This document shows positions 22,465-30,658 of a stretch of 33,449 nucleotides of DNA, piece by piece. The first letter of the stretch is position 1, and each line of letters opens with the position of its first letter. Below the pieces are notes generated by a model that made no database searches, was not told where the DNA came from, and saw only the letters and a program-made list of their open reading frames with translations. The DNA lies in assembly GCA_946627565.1 (NCBI GenBank), contig CAMOVR010000021.1, forward strand, positions 1 through 33,449, written 5' to 3'. This DNA is from an uncultured Clostridia bacterium (GTDB lineage: Bacteria > Bacillota > Clostridia > Christensenellales > Aristaeellaceae). A program made the position numbers and the translations under genes.

Positions 22465-23529
22465 ATGACTGAATACCGCGATCCGGTCACCGGTTATATG
22501 ATCCGCCGCTATGCTGACGGACCCGAGCGCAATGCCAAGCTGTATTTCACCAGTGAAAACTTCTCCACCGATGACAGATATTTCTTCTTCAACAAAGAGC
22601 AGGTGCCCGGGTCTGACAACGGCGGCACCTACCGCTGCGACTGGAAGAGCGGGGAAATGACCCGCATTGCCGACGCATCATGCCGCGGCTTTGCCCTGGA
22701 CCGCTTCCGCAATGTGGCCTATGTCTGCCGCAACGAAACCGAGGTCTATGAGGTGAACCTTGACAGCGGCGAGATGACAAAAAGGGGCAACCTGCCTGCC
22801 GGCGGCACCGTCACCGGACATTTGACCGCCACAAAGTCCGGCCGCATTGCCTGCAGCTATCATCTGGCCAGCAAGATCTATGCGCTGGTGGTACTGGATC
22901 CCGGCGAGACGGAAGCAAAAGTCGTCTACCGCAGCGACTACCGTCTGGGCCATGCCCAGATCTGCCCCACGGACGACAACCTGATCTTCTACATCCATGA
23001 GACCGAGGGCGATGCCTTCCAGAGGACCTGGATGTGCGATGTGGATGAAGGCTATGTCAGGCCCTACTATGTGGAACATCCCAATGAATGGATCACCCAT
23101 GAGGTCTGGTCCGCAGACGGTCAGGAAATGGCCCTGATGAAGCTGGATCCCGGCCGGGTGGTGGACGGCAGCAGGGGTGAGATCCATGAGGGCTGCATCA
23201 TCATCGGGGACAAGGACGGACGGCACTTTGACGTGGAAGCCAGAAGCCCCCAGCTTCTCCACCCCTGTATCAGCCGCGACCGGAAGTGGCTGTGCGCCGA
23301 CCGCATCAGCTACCTGGGCGTCCGCATGCAGGAAGGCGTTGTCCTGATGGAGCGGGCCACCGGAAAGCAGAAGTACATTGCCTCCACCGGCTCCTGCAAG
23401 ACCGGTGCAGACCATCTGCATCCCTCCTTCAACCGCTCCGGCAGCCAGATCCTCTTCTCCAACCCCAACGAACAGGGTATCGCACAGGTGTGCGTCATCG
23501 ACCTTGAACAGGTTATGCAGGACTGGTAA
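22465..23529 (+). CDS. oligogalacturonate lyase-like beta-propeller (PL22 family type)
   Basis: A 354-residue cytoplasmic protein with the seven-bladed propeller pattern of oligogalacturonide lyases, which cut short unsaturated galacturonate oligomers to 5-keto-4-deoxyuronate. Family features are DPVTGYMIRRYAD near the start, AQICPTDDNLIFYIHETEG (equivalent to the base-bearing FCHEG stretch), ITHEVWSADGQEMAL with a metal histidine (His212) and DHLHPSFNRSGSQILF with the paired His317 and His319. The glutamine that normally precedes this pair (QxxHxH) is glycine here (GADHLH). There is no signal peptide. GGAGGG lies before the ATG. It pairs with the deacetylase and faces the ABC importer, which fits breakdown of imported pectin fragments. 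Confidence 0.75.
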   Translation: MTEYRDPVTGYMIRRYADGPERNAKLYFTSENFSTDDRYFFFNKEQVPGSDNGGTYRCDWKSGEMTRIADASCRGFALDRFRNVAYVCRNETEVYEVNLDSGEMTKRGNLPAGGTVTGHLTATKSGRIACSYHLASKIYALVVLDPGETEAKVVYRSDYRLGHAQICPTDDNLIFYIHETEGDAFQRTWMCDVDEGYVRPYYVEHPNEWITHEVWSADGQEMALMKLDPGRVVDGSRGEIHEGCIIIGDKDGRHFDVEARSPQLLHPCISRDRKWLCADRISYLGVRMQEGVVLMERATGKQKYIASTGSCKTGADHLHPSFNRSGSQILFSNPNEQGIAQVCVIDLEQVMQDW

Positions 23530-23540
23530 GAAGATGTGAA

Positions 23541-23573
23541 AAAACGCGCACGGCAAATGCTGTGCGCGTTTTT
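23541..23573 (+). terminator. bidirectional-type terminator between the lyase and the SGNH gene
   Basis: AAAACGCGCACGGC (23541-23554) pairs with 23559-23572 around AAAT, followed by T. The one non-identical pair is G-U in plus-strand RNA, so the hairpin suits the lyase transcript; it also lies just past the convergent SGNH gene. Confidence 0.8.
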
Positions 23574-23580
23574 CACATGC

Positions 23581-25029
23581 TCAGTACGTAGCCATTCTGC
23601 CAAGGTACTTCTGCCAGGGATTCTCCCCGCAGCCGTATCCGTCCCGGTACCGGCTGTAGTCTTCCCCTGGCACCAGGATCTTAAGCGAAGAAAGTCCGTC
23701 AAGGCTCCCGGAGGGGATATTCAGGGGTATGTCCCTTGGCTCCAGCACCAGACGCTGCAGGGCCGGGCAGTCCGAAAAGAGGCCCTCCGGCAGTGCTTCC
23801 AGGCTGGAGGGGATATGGATTTCTTCCAGCATATGCGCCCCGCGGAAACTGTCCGGCAGCACCGAGACCACAGGCCTGCCATGACTTGATGAGGGCAGAT
23901 ACAGAACCGTCTTTCCCCTGCCCTGCTCTGTCAGCCCGGTGATGATGCAGCCTTCCCCATGCTCCGTTTCCTCAACAGTCACATCTTCCGTATCCCCGCT
24001 CTCCTGAACTTCTTTCCGGACAGGAGAGGGCATTTCAGGCAGTTCCATCTCAGGTGCTTCATAGCAGCCCAGCTGGGCCAGCAGGTCCAGGGCCAGATGC
24101 CAGGTCCGCACCCTGGCTCCCGCTGTGTTCAGATGGAAATTGCTGTCGTAAAACCATCGGCTGTCCATCAGGTAGTCATACGGATTGCTGATGACCATGC
24201 AGTCAAGGTTTGTATAGAACAGGTCAAAGCATGCCGCCATCGCTTCGTCCCTGTCCCCCTGGAGGCTGCTTGCGTTCATGGGGCTGAAGCTTATGAAGAC
24301 CTCTGCTCCCCTCTCTTGGGCAGTCCTGCAGAAGCGGTTTACCTGGCCTGCAAAATCTTCCTCCATGACAAGGCTGCTCAGGGACAGGGGGGATGCGGTG
24401 TCATACCCCAGTGCCATGATGTTGCCTTCCCTTTCATATACCATGTTGCAGGTATCGTCAAAGGATGCCCGGCTGTATACCCCCTCCGCCTTTGGCAGCA
24501 CGCCGGAGCGCACGATGCCGTACTTTTCCTGCAAAACGGGCAGAAGGTTTCCCAGGGCCTGCTGCCGCTGGCTGTGGCTTAAATGGAGTATAAGGGACGG
24601 GTCCGCTTCCGCACATTTCAGAAAGGCTGTAGCGCCAAAATAGGTGCTCAGATTCTCCTGCATGGGTTCCACCGCCAGCACCACCACGTCCCCTTCCCGG
24701 AGCGCCCCCTCCGTAAGGGACAGCATGGCACTGGTGCCCACCGCCGCATACAGTCCCATGGGACAGACGGTGTATGCAAAGCCTTTCTGCAAAAGGAGGT
24801 CCTGAAGCAATGCCGTGTCCACCCCGAAGGCGATGCTGCTTCCGCCAAGCAGGATCAGCCTTTTTCCCTGGCTTTCATAAAGCCGTCTGGTCATGGGGGA
24901 AAGCTCGGCATAGTAGCTGTCCTGATAGATCTCAGGCAGGGAGAAGGCGGTGTACAGTAGCATGGCGGGCATGATCATAAGAATCAGGAAAACAGCCAGC
25001 CATCTTCCCGCTTTTGCGGTTTTCTTCAC
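23581..25029 (-). CDS. SGNH/DltD-AlgJ-like acyl-transfer protein with C-terminal leucine-rich repeats
   Basis: A 482-residue protein with an N-terminal membrane anchor (RWLAVFLILMIMPAMLLYTAF, about residues 10-30). The middle domain is SGNH-like: KRLILLGGSSIAFGVD gives the nucleophile serine (about residue 64), VVVLAVEPM lies in the core, and WFYDSNFHLNTAGA places a D...H pair (about 295 and 299) near its end. A charged linker (340-360) leads to BspA-type leucine-rich repeats at about 360-460 (DSFRGAHMLEEIHIPSSLEALPEGLFSD). In O-acetylation systems such proteins take the acyl group from an MBOAT partner and place it on a polysaccharide. The start is GTG 25029 with GGAGG before it, 14 bases after the MBOAT stop. 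Confidence 0.78.
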   Translation of the reverse strand: MKKTAKAGRWLAVFLILMIMPAMLLYTAFSLPEIYQDSYYAELSPMTRRLYESQGKRLILLGGSSIAFGVDTALLQDLLLQKGFAYTVCPMGLYAAVGTSAMLSLTEGALREGDVVVLAVEPMQENLSTYFGATAFLKCAEADPSLILHLSHSQRQQALGNLLPVLQEKYGIVRSGVLPKAEGVYSRASFDDTCNMVYEREGNIMALGYDTASPLSLSSLVMEEDFAGQVNRFCRTAQERGAEVFISFSPMNASSLQGDRDEAMAACFDLFYTNLDCMVISNPYDYLMDSRWFYDSNFHLNTAGARVRTWHLALDLLAQLGCYEAPEMELPEMPSPVRKEVQESGDTEDVTVEETEHGEGCIITGLTEQGRGKTVLYLPSSSHGRPVVSVLPDSFRGAHMLEEIHIPSSLEALPEGLFSDCPALQRLVLEPRDIPLNIPSGSLDGLSSLKILVPGEDYSRYRDGYGCGENPWQKYLGRMATY

Positions 25030-25043
25030 TTTCTCTCCCCTCC

Positions 25044-26507
25044 TCAGAACTGGAAATAGGCAAACCCTGCCGCGTCCTCCGTGGCCAGCAGGGCCAGCCA
25101 GCACAGGGCGATCACCAGCACCATGAGGACACCGCTGACCTGCCGCCCTGCCTCCTCCGTTCTGTTCCCGTTATCCGGCAGGTCATAGAGGCCAAAGTCA
25201 TAGATCCTTGCCATGGCGCAGAGTGTCAGGGTCAGGGAGACGATGGAAAAACTGGTCATGCCCAGGCTCCCAAGGGCGTTTGTCAGGGAAAAATCCGCGG
25301 CAAGGAGGCTCTGTATGATCTGCCCCACTTCCTGCACACTCCCTGCGCGGAACAGGAGGGCTGCCGGGATAAAGATCAGGAACATGTACAGGCGCCGTGT
25401 AAAAATCACCAGAGGATTGTTAAGAGGGATGTTAAGCCTTTCCGTGATCTTACCCGCAGGTTTTTCCAGCACGCTCTCCAGGCACACAAAGAAGGCGGCA
25501 TACAGGCCCCAGAGCACATAGGTCCACCTGGCGCCGTGCCAGAGGCCGCACAGGGCAAAGACGATGACGGTGTTGCGAAGCCGGATCAGCAGGCCTCTCC
25601 GGCTGCCTCCAAGAGGGATATACAGGTACTGGGTGAACCACCGGTTCAGGCTGATATGCCATCTGCGGAAAAACTCCCCATAGCTCTGGGAAAGATAGGG
25701 CCGGTCGAAATTCCGGGTCAGACGGACCCCCATGAGCCGGGCGGAACCTGCAGCGATCTCGGAATACCCGGCAAAGTCGCAGTACATCTGGATGCAGAAC
25801 AGCGCCCCGGCTCCCGCCACCGCCAGGGCATTGGCCTGTAAAAGCCGGTCAAAGACCCGGTTGACGTAAATCCCGCAGGTATCCGCCACCACACACTTGC
25901 GGAAAAAGCCGCACAGCAGAAGCCGCACTCCCGCCTTAAGATCCTCACTTCTCCATCTGTGCTCTTTCTTCAGCTGGGGCAGCAGGTCCCCCGGCCTTTC
26001 AATGGGTCCGGCCACCAGCTGGGGAAAGTAGGAAACGAAGAGGGCAAAATACACAAAGTCCTTCTCCGGGGTGCATTTCCTCCGGTACACATCGATGGAA
26101 TAGCTCATGGTCTGGAAGGTATAAAAGGAAATACCCACAGGCAGAATCAGGTTCAGGGACGGGACCCTGTACGGGATGCCGCAAAAAGCCATAAGGCCGG
26201 AGACGCATTCTCCGAAGAAATCCCAGTACTTGAAGAAAAACAGGATCCCAAGGTTCATGCACACGCTTACGCACAAAAGCAGTTTCCTTTTTCCCGGGTT
26301 TCCGTCAAACCTGTCCATCCCAAGACCGCACAGGTAGTCGATCCCCGTGGATGCCAGAAGCAGGAGGATCAGCAGCGGGTTCCAGTACATATAAAAGAAC
26401 CAGGACGCCATAAGCAGGGCATACTTCCTGGCCCTGAAGGGAAGAAGCCAGTACAGGCAGACCACCAGGGGCAGGAATACCAGAAAGGCTGCAGAGTTGA
26501 AATTCAT
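25044..26507 (-). CDS. MBOAT family O-acyltransferase (DltB/AlgI-like)
   Basis: A 487-residue polytopic membrane protein that moves acyl groups, usually acetyl, across the membrane to an extracellular acceptor. The family start MNFNSAAFLVFLPLVVCLYWLLP is complete. PQLVAGPIERPGDLLPQL, QMYCDFAGYSEIA and RPYLSQSYGEFFRRWHISLNRWF are conserved. The catalytic histidine is His324 in ALCGLWHGARWTYVLWG, with a second conserved His284 in RRWHISL. The frame is open to 26966, but GAGGGC before ATG 26507 and overlap with the stop of the small upstream gene (ATGA) fix the start. The downstream SGNH gene is its natural partner; the polysaccharide acceptor is not identified. Confidence 0.92.
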   Translation of the reverse strand: MNFNSAAFLVFLPLVVCLYWLLPFRARKYALLMASWFFYMYWNPLLILLLLASTGIDYLCGLGMDRFDGNPGKRKLLLCVSVCMNLGILFFFKYWDFFGECVSGLMAFCGIPYRVPSLNLILPVGISFYTFQTMSYSIDVYRRKCTPEKDFVYFALFVSYFPQLVAGPIERPGDLLPQLKKEHRWRSEDLKAGVRLLLCGFFRKCVVADTCGIYVNRVFDRLLQANALAVAGAGALFCIQMYCDFAGYSEIAAGSARLMGVRLTRNFDRPYLSQSYGEFFRRWHISLNRWFTQYLYIPLGGSRRGLLIRLRNTVIVFALCGLWHGARWTYVLWGLYAAFFVCLESVLEKPAGKITERLNIPLNNPLVIFTRRLYMFLIFIPAALLFRAGSVQEVGQIIQSLLAADFSLTNALGSLGMTSFSIVSLTLTLCAMARIYDFGLYDLPDNGNRTEEAGRQVSGVLMVLVIALCWLALLATEDAAGFAYFQF

Positions 26508-26737
26508 GCCCTCACCCCCGGCATCAGAAGCAGGAAGACAGTCAGGTATGCCGCGGCTTCCCTGAGATCTGCCCCCTGAAGGATCAGCATGGCGGATGCG
26601 GCAGCTGCACAGGCACACGATGCATAGAAAAGCCACCCTCTGCTGGCCTTCCATTTCTTTTCCATCAGGCACAGCAGCAGGGCCAGGCCGTAGAGGAGCA
26701 CAAGTTCCGGATGCCGGAGTACCACCCATTCCTGCAC
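26504..26737 (-). CDS. small three-helix membrane protein, first gene of the MBOAT operon
   Basis: A 77-residue protein made almost only of hydrophobic helices (about residues 11-26, 34-56 and 59-75). It matches no family I recognise. The start is GTG 26737 with an excellent GGAGGTG seven bases upstream, and its TGA overlaps the ATG of the MBOAT gene, so the two are translationally coupled. A small membrane protein directly upstream of an MBOAT gene recalls DltX of the dlt operon, but DltX has one helix and is shorter, so this is only an analogy of position. Confidence 0.72.
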   Translation of the reverse strand: MQEWVVLRHPELVLLYGLALLLCLMEKKWKASRGWLFYASCACAAAASAMLILQGADLREAAAYLTVFLLLMPGVRA

Positions 26738-26832
26738 AGCTTAACACCTCCAGATTCTTATTTGCGGCACGTTTCTTCCATTTCTTCTGTTTCTTCCAGC
26801 GCCATGCCGGTCCGTGCGGACCCGGTACGGGT

Positions 26833-26861
26833 ATGATACAGCCCTTCCCTGCATTGTTCAA
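26833..26861 (-). promoter_or_regulatory. promoter of the MBOAT operon
   Basis: On the minus strand TTGAAC (26856-26861) and TATCAT (26833-26838) are 17 bases apart. A leader of about 90 bases follows, containing a small hairpin (GGTCCG with CGGACC) and the GGAGGTG site of the first gene. Confidence 0.6.
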
Positions 26862-26934
26862 TGGAAAACAGGAAAAGAAGGATTCTGAAATGTTTCCCGC
26901 TTTCCGGATCCTTCTTTTCATTTTCAGAACATGG

Positions 26935-26962
26935 AAAAAGGGAGACTGCATTGCAGCCTCCC
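26935..26962 (-). terminator. terminator of the second ABC importer operon
   Basis: Arms 26940-26950 and 26952-26962 (GGGAG with CTCCC and CTGCA with TGCAG) fold into a hairpin followed by TTTTT on the minus strand. The non-identical position is an A-C mismatch in plus RNA but G-U in minus RNA, so it serves the binding protein gene ending at 26991. Confidence 0.85.
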
Positions 26963-26990
26963 TCATAAAAACCGTTACAGGAGCTTCAGA

Positions 26991-28505
26991 TTACTTCTGA
27001 GCATCATATTCAGCCTGGAACTCTTCGATGATCATATCGCCGCCCATGCTGTACCAATCCTCGTAAGCAGCCTTCAGACCGGCAAGATCGATCTTGCCAG
27101 CGATGTACTGCACCTGAGCGTCTTCCACGTCGGTAGCAAGCGTGGTGCCCATCAGGGTGTTGGTCTCGCTGTCGAAGGTCAGGCAGGGGTTGGAAATAAC
27201 ATACTTGGCGTTGTCAAGCAGGTTCTGGTTGTACTGTTTACGCAGGAGGGTCTGAGCAGTCGGGGGAGTCAGATCGCCATTGACGTTCATACCGAGCTGG
27301 TTGAGGGAATGATGCACGGTCTTGGTGTAGGTGTCATACTTGGAAGAATTCTCCTGCTCTCCCTCGGGATAGGTGTAACGATATCCGTCGGAATGGATCC
27401 AGTAGGTGACATCCTGGATGCCGCAGTTGAGAAGGGTCTGGCCTTCTGCACTGTTGCACCAGTTAAGGAACTTCAGGACGGCGGGCAGCTTCTCTTCGCT
27501 GACAGCCTTGGTGACCACGATTTCGCCGGAAGCGCCAGTGTTCTGGGGCCAGATCTGGATCTTGCCTTCGTCATTGGGCAGGGCGGTGAGCAGGGTGACA
27601 ACGGGGTTGGCAGGATCAACGCCGGCATTGGCTTCCAGCCACTCTTCATAGCGGTAGCCATTGTCAAGGCAGTCAAGACGCATGAGGGCCTTGGGAGGAT
27701 TGGAGCGCTCAGCATCGTCCCAGTTGCCGGACTCGATGGTCATGAAGTTGGGGTCGATACCGCCGGCAGCATACAGCTCGCGGAGGAAATCCAGACCTTC
27801 CTGGAACTTCTCGTCTTCAAAGGCAGGATAGATCTTGCCCTCGGCATTGACGCCGTACTGATAGGGAGCGCCGAACATGACAGTGGTGTAGCCGATGGTG
27901 CCAGCCACATACTTGCACATGTTGATGCAATACATATTGTCAAGGCCTGCCAGAGCAAAGCACAGATCCTTGAATTCAGCCACGTTGGTGGGAACAGAGG
28001 TGATGCCGGCCTGGGCAGCATAGTCATTGCGGTAATAGATACCGGCACGGGCATAGGCGCGGGCACGATAGATGCCGTAGAGCCTGCCGTCGATGGCGGT
28101 ATTGTTGTAGGTGGATTCCTGTCCCTGTGCCAGGTACTCATACTGGGGAATCAGATCGGTGAGGTCCCAGAAGGCACCAGCGCGGGCGCTGGAGATGGTG
28201 ATGGCATCCCGGGGTCCCTGGATAACCATGACTTCGGGCATGTTGGTGGGGTCAGCCAGCGTCAGGGAGGTCATCTCGCCGTAACCGGAGTTGGGCACCC
28301 AGGTGATGTTCAGCTTCACACCGGTAGCCTCATAGATGGCCTGCAGAACAGGGTTGCCATTTTCAAGGGTCACCCAGTCGGAATCGGAATAGAAGTCAGG
28401 GAGCATGACGTTGAGGGTCATCTCTTCCTTGGCTTCGGCTGCAGCAAAGCTCATGACAGACAGGACCATGGCCAGACAGAGCAGCAGAGAAACGATCTTC
28501 TTCAT
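26991..28505 (-). CDS. extracellular solute-binding protein of a second CUT1 ABC importer
   Basis: A 504-residue secreted binding protein. The N-terminal signal peptide (MKK, hydrophobic core with VSLLLCLAMVLSVMSF, cleavage around AAA before EAKEE) has a cysteine in the core but no lipobox, so it should be released or held by protein contacts. The body has the usual two-lobed family features (TLADPTNMPEVMVIQ, WDLTDLIPQY, KALMRLDCLDNGYRYEEW, FLNWCNSAEGQTLLNCG). It resembles LplA-type proteins and differs clearly from the other binding protein in the window. AAGGAGG precedes the ATG. It is the last gene of its operon, preceded by a hairpin at 28528-28550. The ligand is unknown. Confidence 0.9.
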   Translation of the reverse strand: MKKIVSLLLCLAMVLSVMSFAAAEAKEEMTLNVMLPDFYSDSDWVTLENGNPVLQAIYEATGVKLNITWVPNSGYGEMTSLTLADPTNMPEVMVIQGPRDAITISSARAGAFWDLTDLIPQYEYLAQGQESTYNNTAIDGRLYGIYRARAYARAGIYYRNDYAAQAGITSVPTNVAEFKDLCFALAGLDNMYCINMCKYVAGTIGYTTVMFGAPYQYGVNAEGKIYPAFEDEKFQEGLDFLRELYAAGGIDPNFMTIESGNWDDAERSNPPKALMRLDCLDNGYRYEEWLEANAGVDPANPVVTLLTALPNDEGKIQIWPQNTGASGEIVVTKAVSEEKLPAVLKFLNWCNSAEGQTLLNCGIQDVTYWIHSDGYRYTYPEGEQENSSKYDTYTKTVHHSLNQLGMNVNGDLTPPTAQTLLRKQYNQNLLDNAKYVISNPCLTFDSETNTLMGTTLATDVEDAQVQYIAGKIDLAGLKAAYEDWYSMGGDMIIEEFQAEYDAQK

Positions 28506-28527
28506 GGAAAAGCCTCCTTATTTATTT

Positions 28528-28550
28528 TACCAGCGCATCAAAGCGCGGTA
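28528..28550 (-). other. intergenic hairpin before the second binding protein gene
   Basis: TACC and GCGC (28528-28536, one bulged base) pair with GCGC and GGTA (28543-28550) around ATCAAA. The position is equivalent to the hairpin in the other ABC operon. Confidence 0.4.
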
Positions 28551-28570
28551 GTACGGATTGGGTGGGCACA

Positions 28571-29530
28571 TCAGCCCTTCAGGGCACCTACCATGACGCC
28601 CTTGACGAAGTACTTCTGCAGGAAGGGATACACGCACATGATCGGGACGGTGGCCACCACGATAACAGCCATCTTGATGGACTGTTTCGGGGGCTCGACG
28701 AAGTTGGGATCCATCAGGCTCATGTCGCCTGCGGCTGCTTCAGCCGTCACGATGATGTTGCGCAGGATCAGCTGCAGGGGGTACATCTTATCGTCGGTCA
28801 GATAAATCATGGCCGGGAAATAGGAGTTCCAGTGTCCCACGGCGTAGAACAGGCCGAAGGTGGCCAGCACGGGCAGGGACAGGGGAAGCACGATGCGCAC
28901 CAGGGTGGTCAGGTCATTGCACCCGTCCAGGTGTGCGCTCTCCTCCAGTTCCTGGGGAATGCCCTGGAAGAAGTTCTTGACGATCATCATGTTGTAGGCG
29001 GAGATGGCGCCGGGCAGCAGCAGGGCCCAGTAGGTGCCGCGCATCTTCAGCCAGGAAGAGACCACGATGTATCCGGGGATCATGCCGCCGGAGAAGAACA
29101 TGGAGATAATGACCATATTCAGCAGGGGCGTGCGCATCCGCAGGTACTTCTTGCTCAGCGGGTATGCCATGGTGACGGTAAAGAACAGGTTGATGAGGGT
29201 ACCGCAGATGGTAATGAAAATCGAATTTCCAAAGGACCTTAAGATCTTGTTGGAAGCGAAGATATACTTGTAGGCATCCACAGACCAGACATTGGGTATG
29301 ATGAACATGGGCCGGGTCTGCAGTTCCAGTTCCGTTGCAAAAGAGTTGAAGATGATGTAGATGATCGGCAGCACGGTGGTGAGAGCCACCAGACCGATGA
29401 TCGTGTAGTTCAGTATGTCAAAGATGATGCTGCCCTTGGTACGGTACACACCCACAGGGCCGTTTCCAATGGTAATGACTTTGCCGTTCAGCTCAACACT
29501 GCTGACTTCCTGCTTATCTTTCTTTGCCAT
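28571..29530 (-). CDS. carbohydrate ABC transporter permease (LplC/YtcP-like)
   Basis: A 319-residue permease with six helices. It has a longer hydrophilic N-terminus than its counterpart at 19356. The EAA loop reads ELEESAHLDGCNDLTTLVRIVLP, and the invariant subgroup ending YPFLQKYFVKGVMVGALKG is present. Its stretch VGHWNSYFPAMIYLTDDKMYPLQL closely parallels the permease at 19356, so the two importers are distant paralogues. It lies 15 bases after the LplB-like gene. No ATPase gene accompanies the operon. Confidence 0.92.
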   Translation of the reverse strand: MAKKDKQEVSSVELNGKVITIGNGPVGVYRTKGSIIFDILNYTIIGLVALTTVLPIIYIIFNSFATELELQTRPMFIIPNVWSVDAYKYIFASNKILRSFGNSIFITICGTLINLFFTVTMAYPLSKKYLRMRTPLLNMVIISMFFSGGMIPGYIVVSSWLKMRGTYWALLLPGAISAYNMMIVKNFFQGIPQELEESAHLDGCNDLTTLVRIVLPLSLPVLATFGLFYAVGHWNSYFPAMIYLTDDKMYPLQLILRNIIVTAEAAAGDMSLMDPNFVEPPKQSIKMAVIVVATVPIMCVYPFLQKYFVKGVMVGALKG

Positions 29531-29545
29531 TGCTCACACCTCCCA

Positions 29546-30505
29546 TCAGTACAGGCCTTCTTCGCCGAGGGCATGAGCGATCTTATTGGACGTGATAACC
29601 ATGATCACGGAAACAAGACTCTTCATGAGACCCACAGCGGTGGTATAGGAATACTGGCCGTTGACAATACCATTCTGATACACAAACACGTCCAGGGTCT
29701 GGGAAACAGAACGGTTGAGGGAGTTGGACATCAGGATCAGGTGCTCATAACCGGTATCCAGCACGGAACCCATGCGCAGAACCAGCATCAGAACCACAGT
29801 GGAGCGGATGGCCGGCAGCGTGATGTGCCACAGACGCTGGGCACGGTTGGCACCGTCAATCATGGCTGCTTCGTAGAGCTGTGTGTCCACATTGGTCAGG
29901 GCCGCCAGGAAGATGATGGTGCCCCAGCCGGTCTCCTTCCAGATGTTCTGACCCACAATCATCCATCTGAATACTTTCGGGTCGCCCAGATAGTCTATGG
30001 TTGTTCCGAATACCGACTGGGTTAGCTTGTAGATGATGCCGTCGGCGCCGAAGATAACGTAGGTAATGGAAACCACAATCACGATGGAGATGAAATGCGG
30101 CACGTACAGGAGGGTCTGGGTGACCTTCTTGTAATGGATGTTCCGGATTTCATTGAGCAGCAGAGCCAGGATGATGGGCGCCGGAAATGTAAAGACGATG
30201 CTCATCACCGAAAGGATCAGGGTGTTGCTGGTGTAATCCCACCATTTTCTTGTGGCGAAGAAACGCTGGAACCAGTACAGACCTTTCCATTCACTCTTGA
30301 AGGGTCCAAGGAAGGGTGAATAATTTTCAAAACCGATGATAATACCCCACATGGGCAGGTATTTGAAAACAATAAAATAGATGATGCCCGGAATCAGCAT
30401 GATATACAACCATGGGTTTTTCGCCAGGTCAATACCGAGCTTCTTCCAGTAGCCCACCTTTTCCCTGCTCAGACTATCTGCTTTGACGGCAGATTTGGAG
30501 CTCAT
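29546..30505 (-). CDS. carbohydrate ABC transporter permease (LplB/YteP-like)
   Basis: A 319-residue permease, first gene of the second importer operon. It opens with a basic cytoplasmic stretch and NPWLYIMLIPGIIYFIVFKYLPMWGIIIGFENY, the subgroup signature. KGLYWFQRFF follows, then the EAA loop YEAAMIDGANRAQRLWHITLP. Six helices are visible. CCTCCT on the plus strand gives an AGGAGG site a few bases before the ATG. Transcription is from the consensus promoter at 30630-30658, leaving a leader of about 118 bases. Confidence 0.92.
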   Translation of the reverse strand: MSSKSAVKADSLSREKVGYWKKLGIDLAKNPWLYIMLIPGIIYFIVFKYLPMWGIIIGFENYSPFLGPFKSEWKGLYWFQRFFATRKWWDYTSNTLILSVMSIVFTFPAPIILALLLNEIRNIHYKKVTQTLLYVPHFISIVIVVSITYVIFGADGIIYKLTQSVFGTTIDYLGDPKVFRWMIVGQNIWKETGWGTIIFLAALTNVDTQLYEAAMIDGANRAQRLWHITLPAIRSTVVLMLVLRMGSVLDTGYEHLILMSNSLNRSVSQTLDVFVYQNGIVNGQYSYTTAVGLMKSLVSVIMVITSNKIAHALGEEGLY

Positions 30506-30629
30506 AGAACCTACCTCCTGTCATCATAATTTCCACATGTCCCTTGTGACTCAGTAAATACACCTTCCAGATTTTTCTGTCATCTGGCAGCGAGCGGCGT
30601 TCCTATGAACATGCTATAAGACTGACAAG

Positions 30630-30658
30630 AGTATAAGGAAATGCCATGCCCATGTCAA
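30630..30658 (-). promoter_or_regulatory. consensus promoter of the second ABC importer operon
   Basis: On the minus strand TTGACA (30653-30658) and TATACT (30630-30635) are exactly 17 bases apart. Upstream of it are an AT-rich inverted repeat ATGAAT (30683-30688) with ATTCAT (30697-30702) and two direct copies of ATGGTCGAA (30674-30682 and 30738-30746). The 309-base gap 30506-30814 contains no gene. Confidence 0.8.

Noticed and set aside
26758-26805. A 15-codon leader frame rich in glutamate ahead of the small membrane protein gene of the MBOAT operon.
   Set aside because: It has no convincing ribosome binding site and could occur by chance in a leader of this length.
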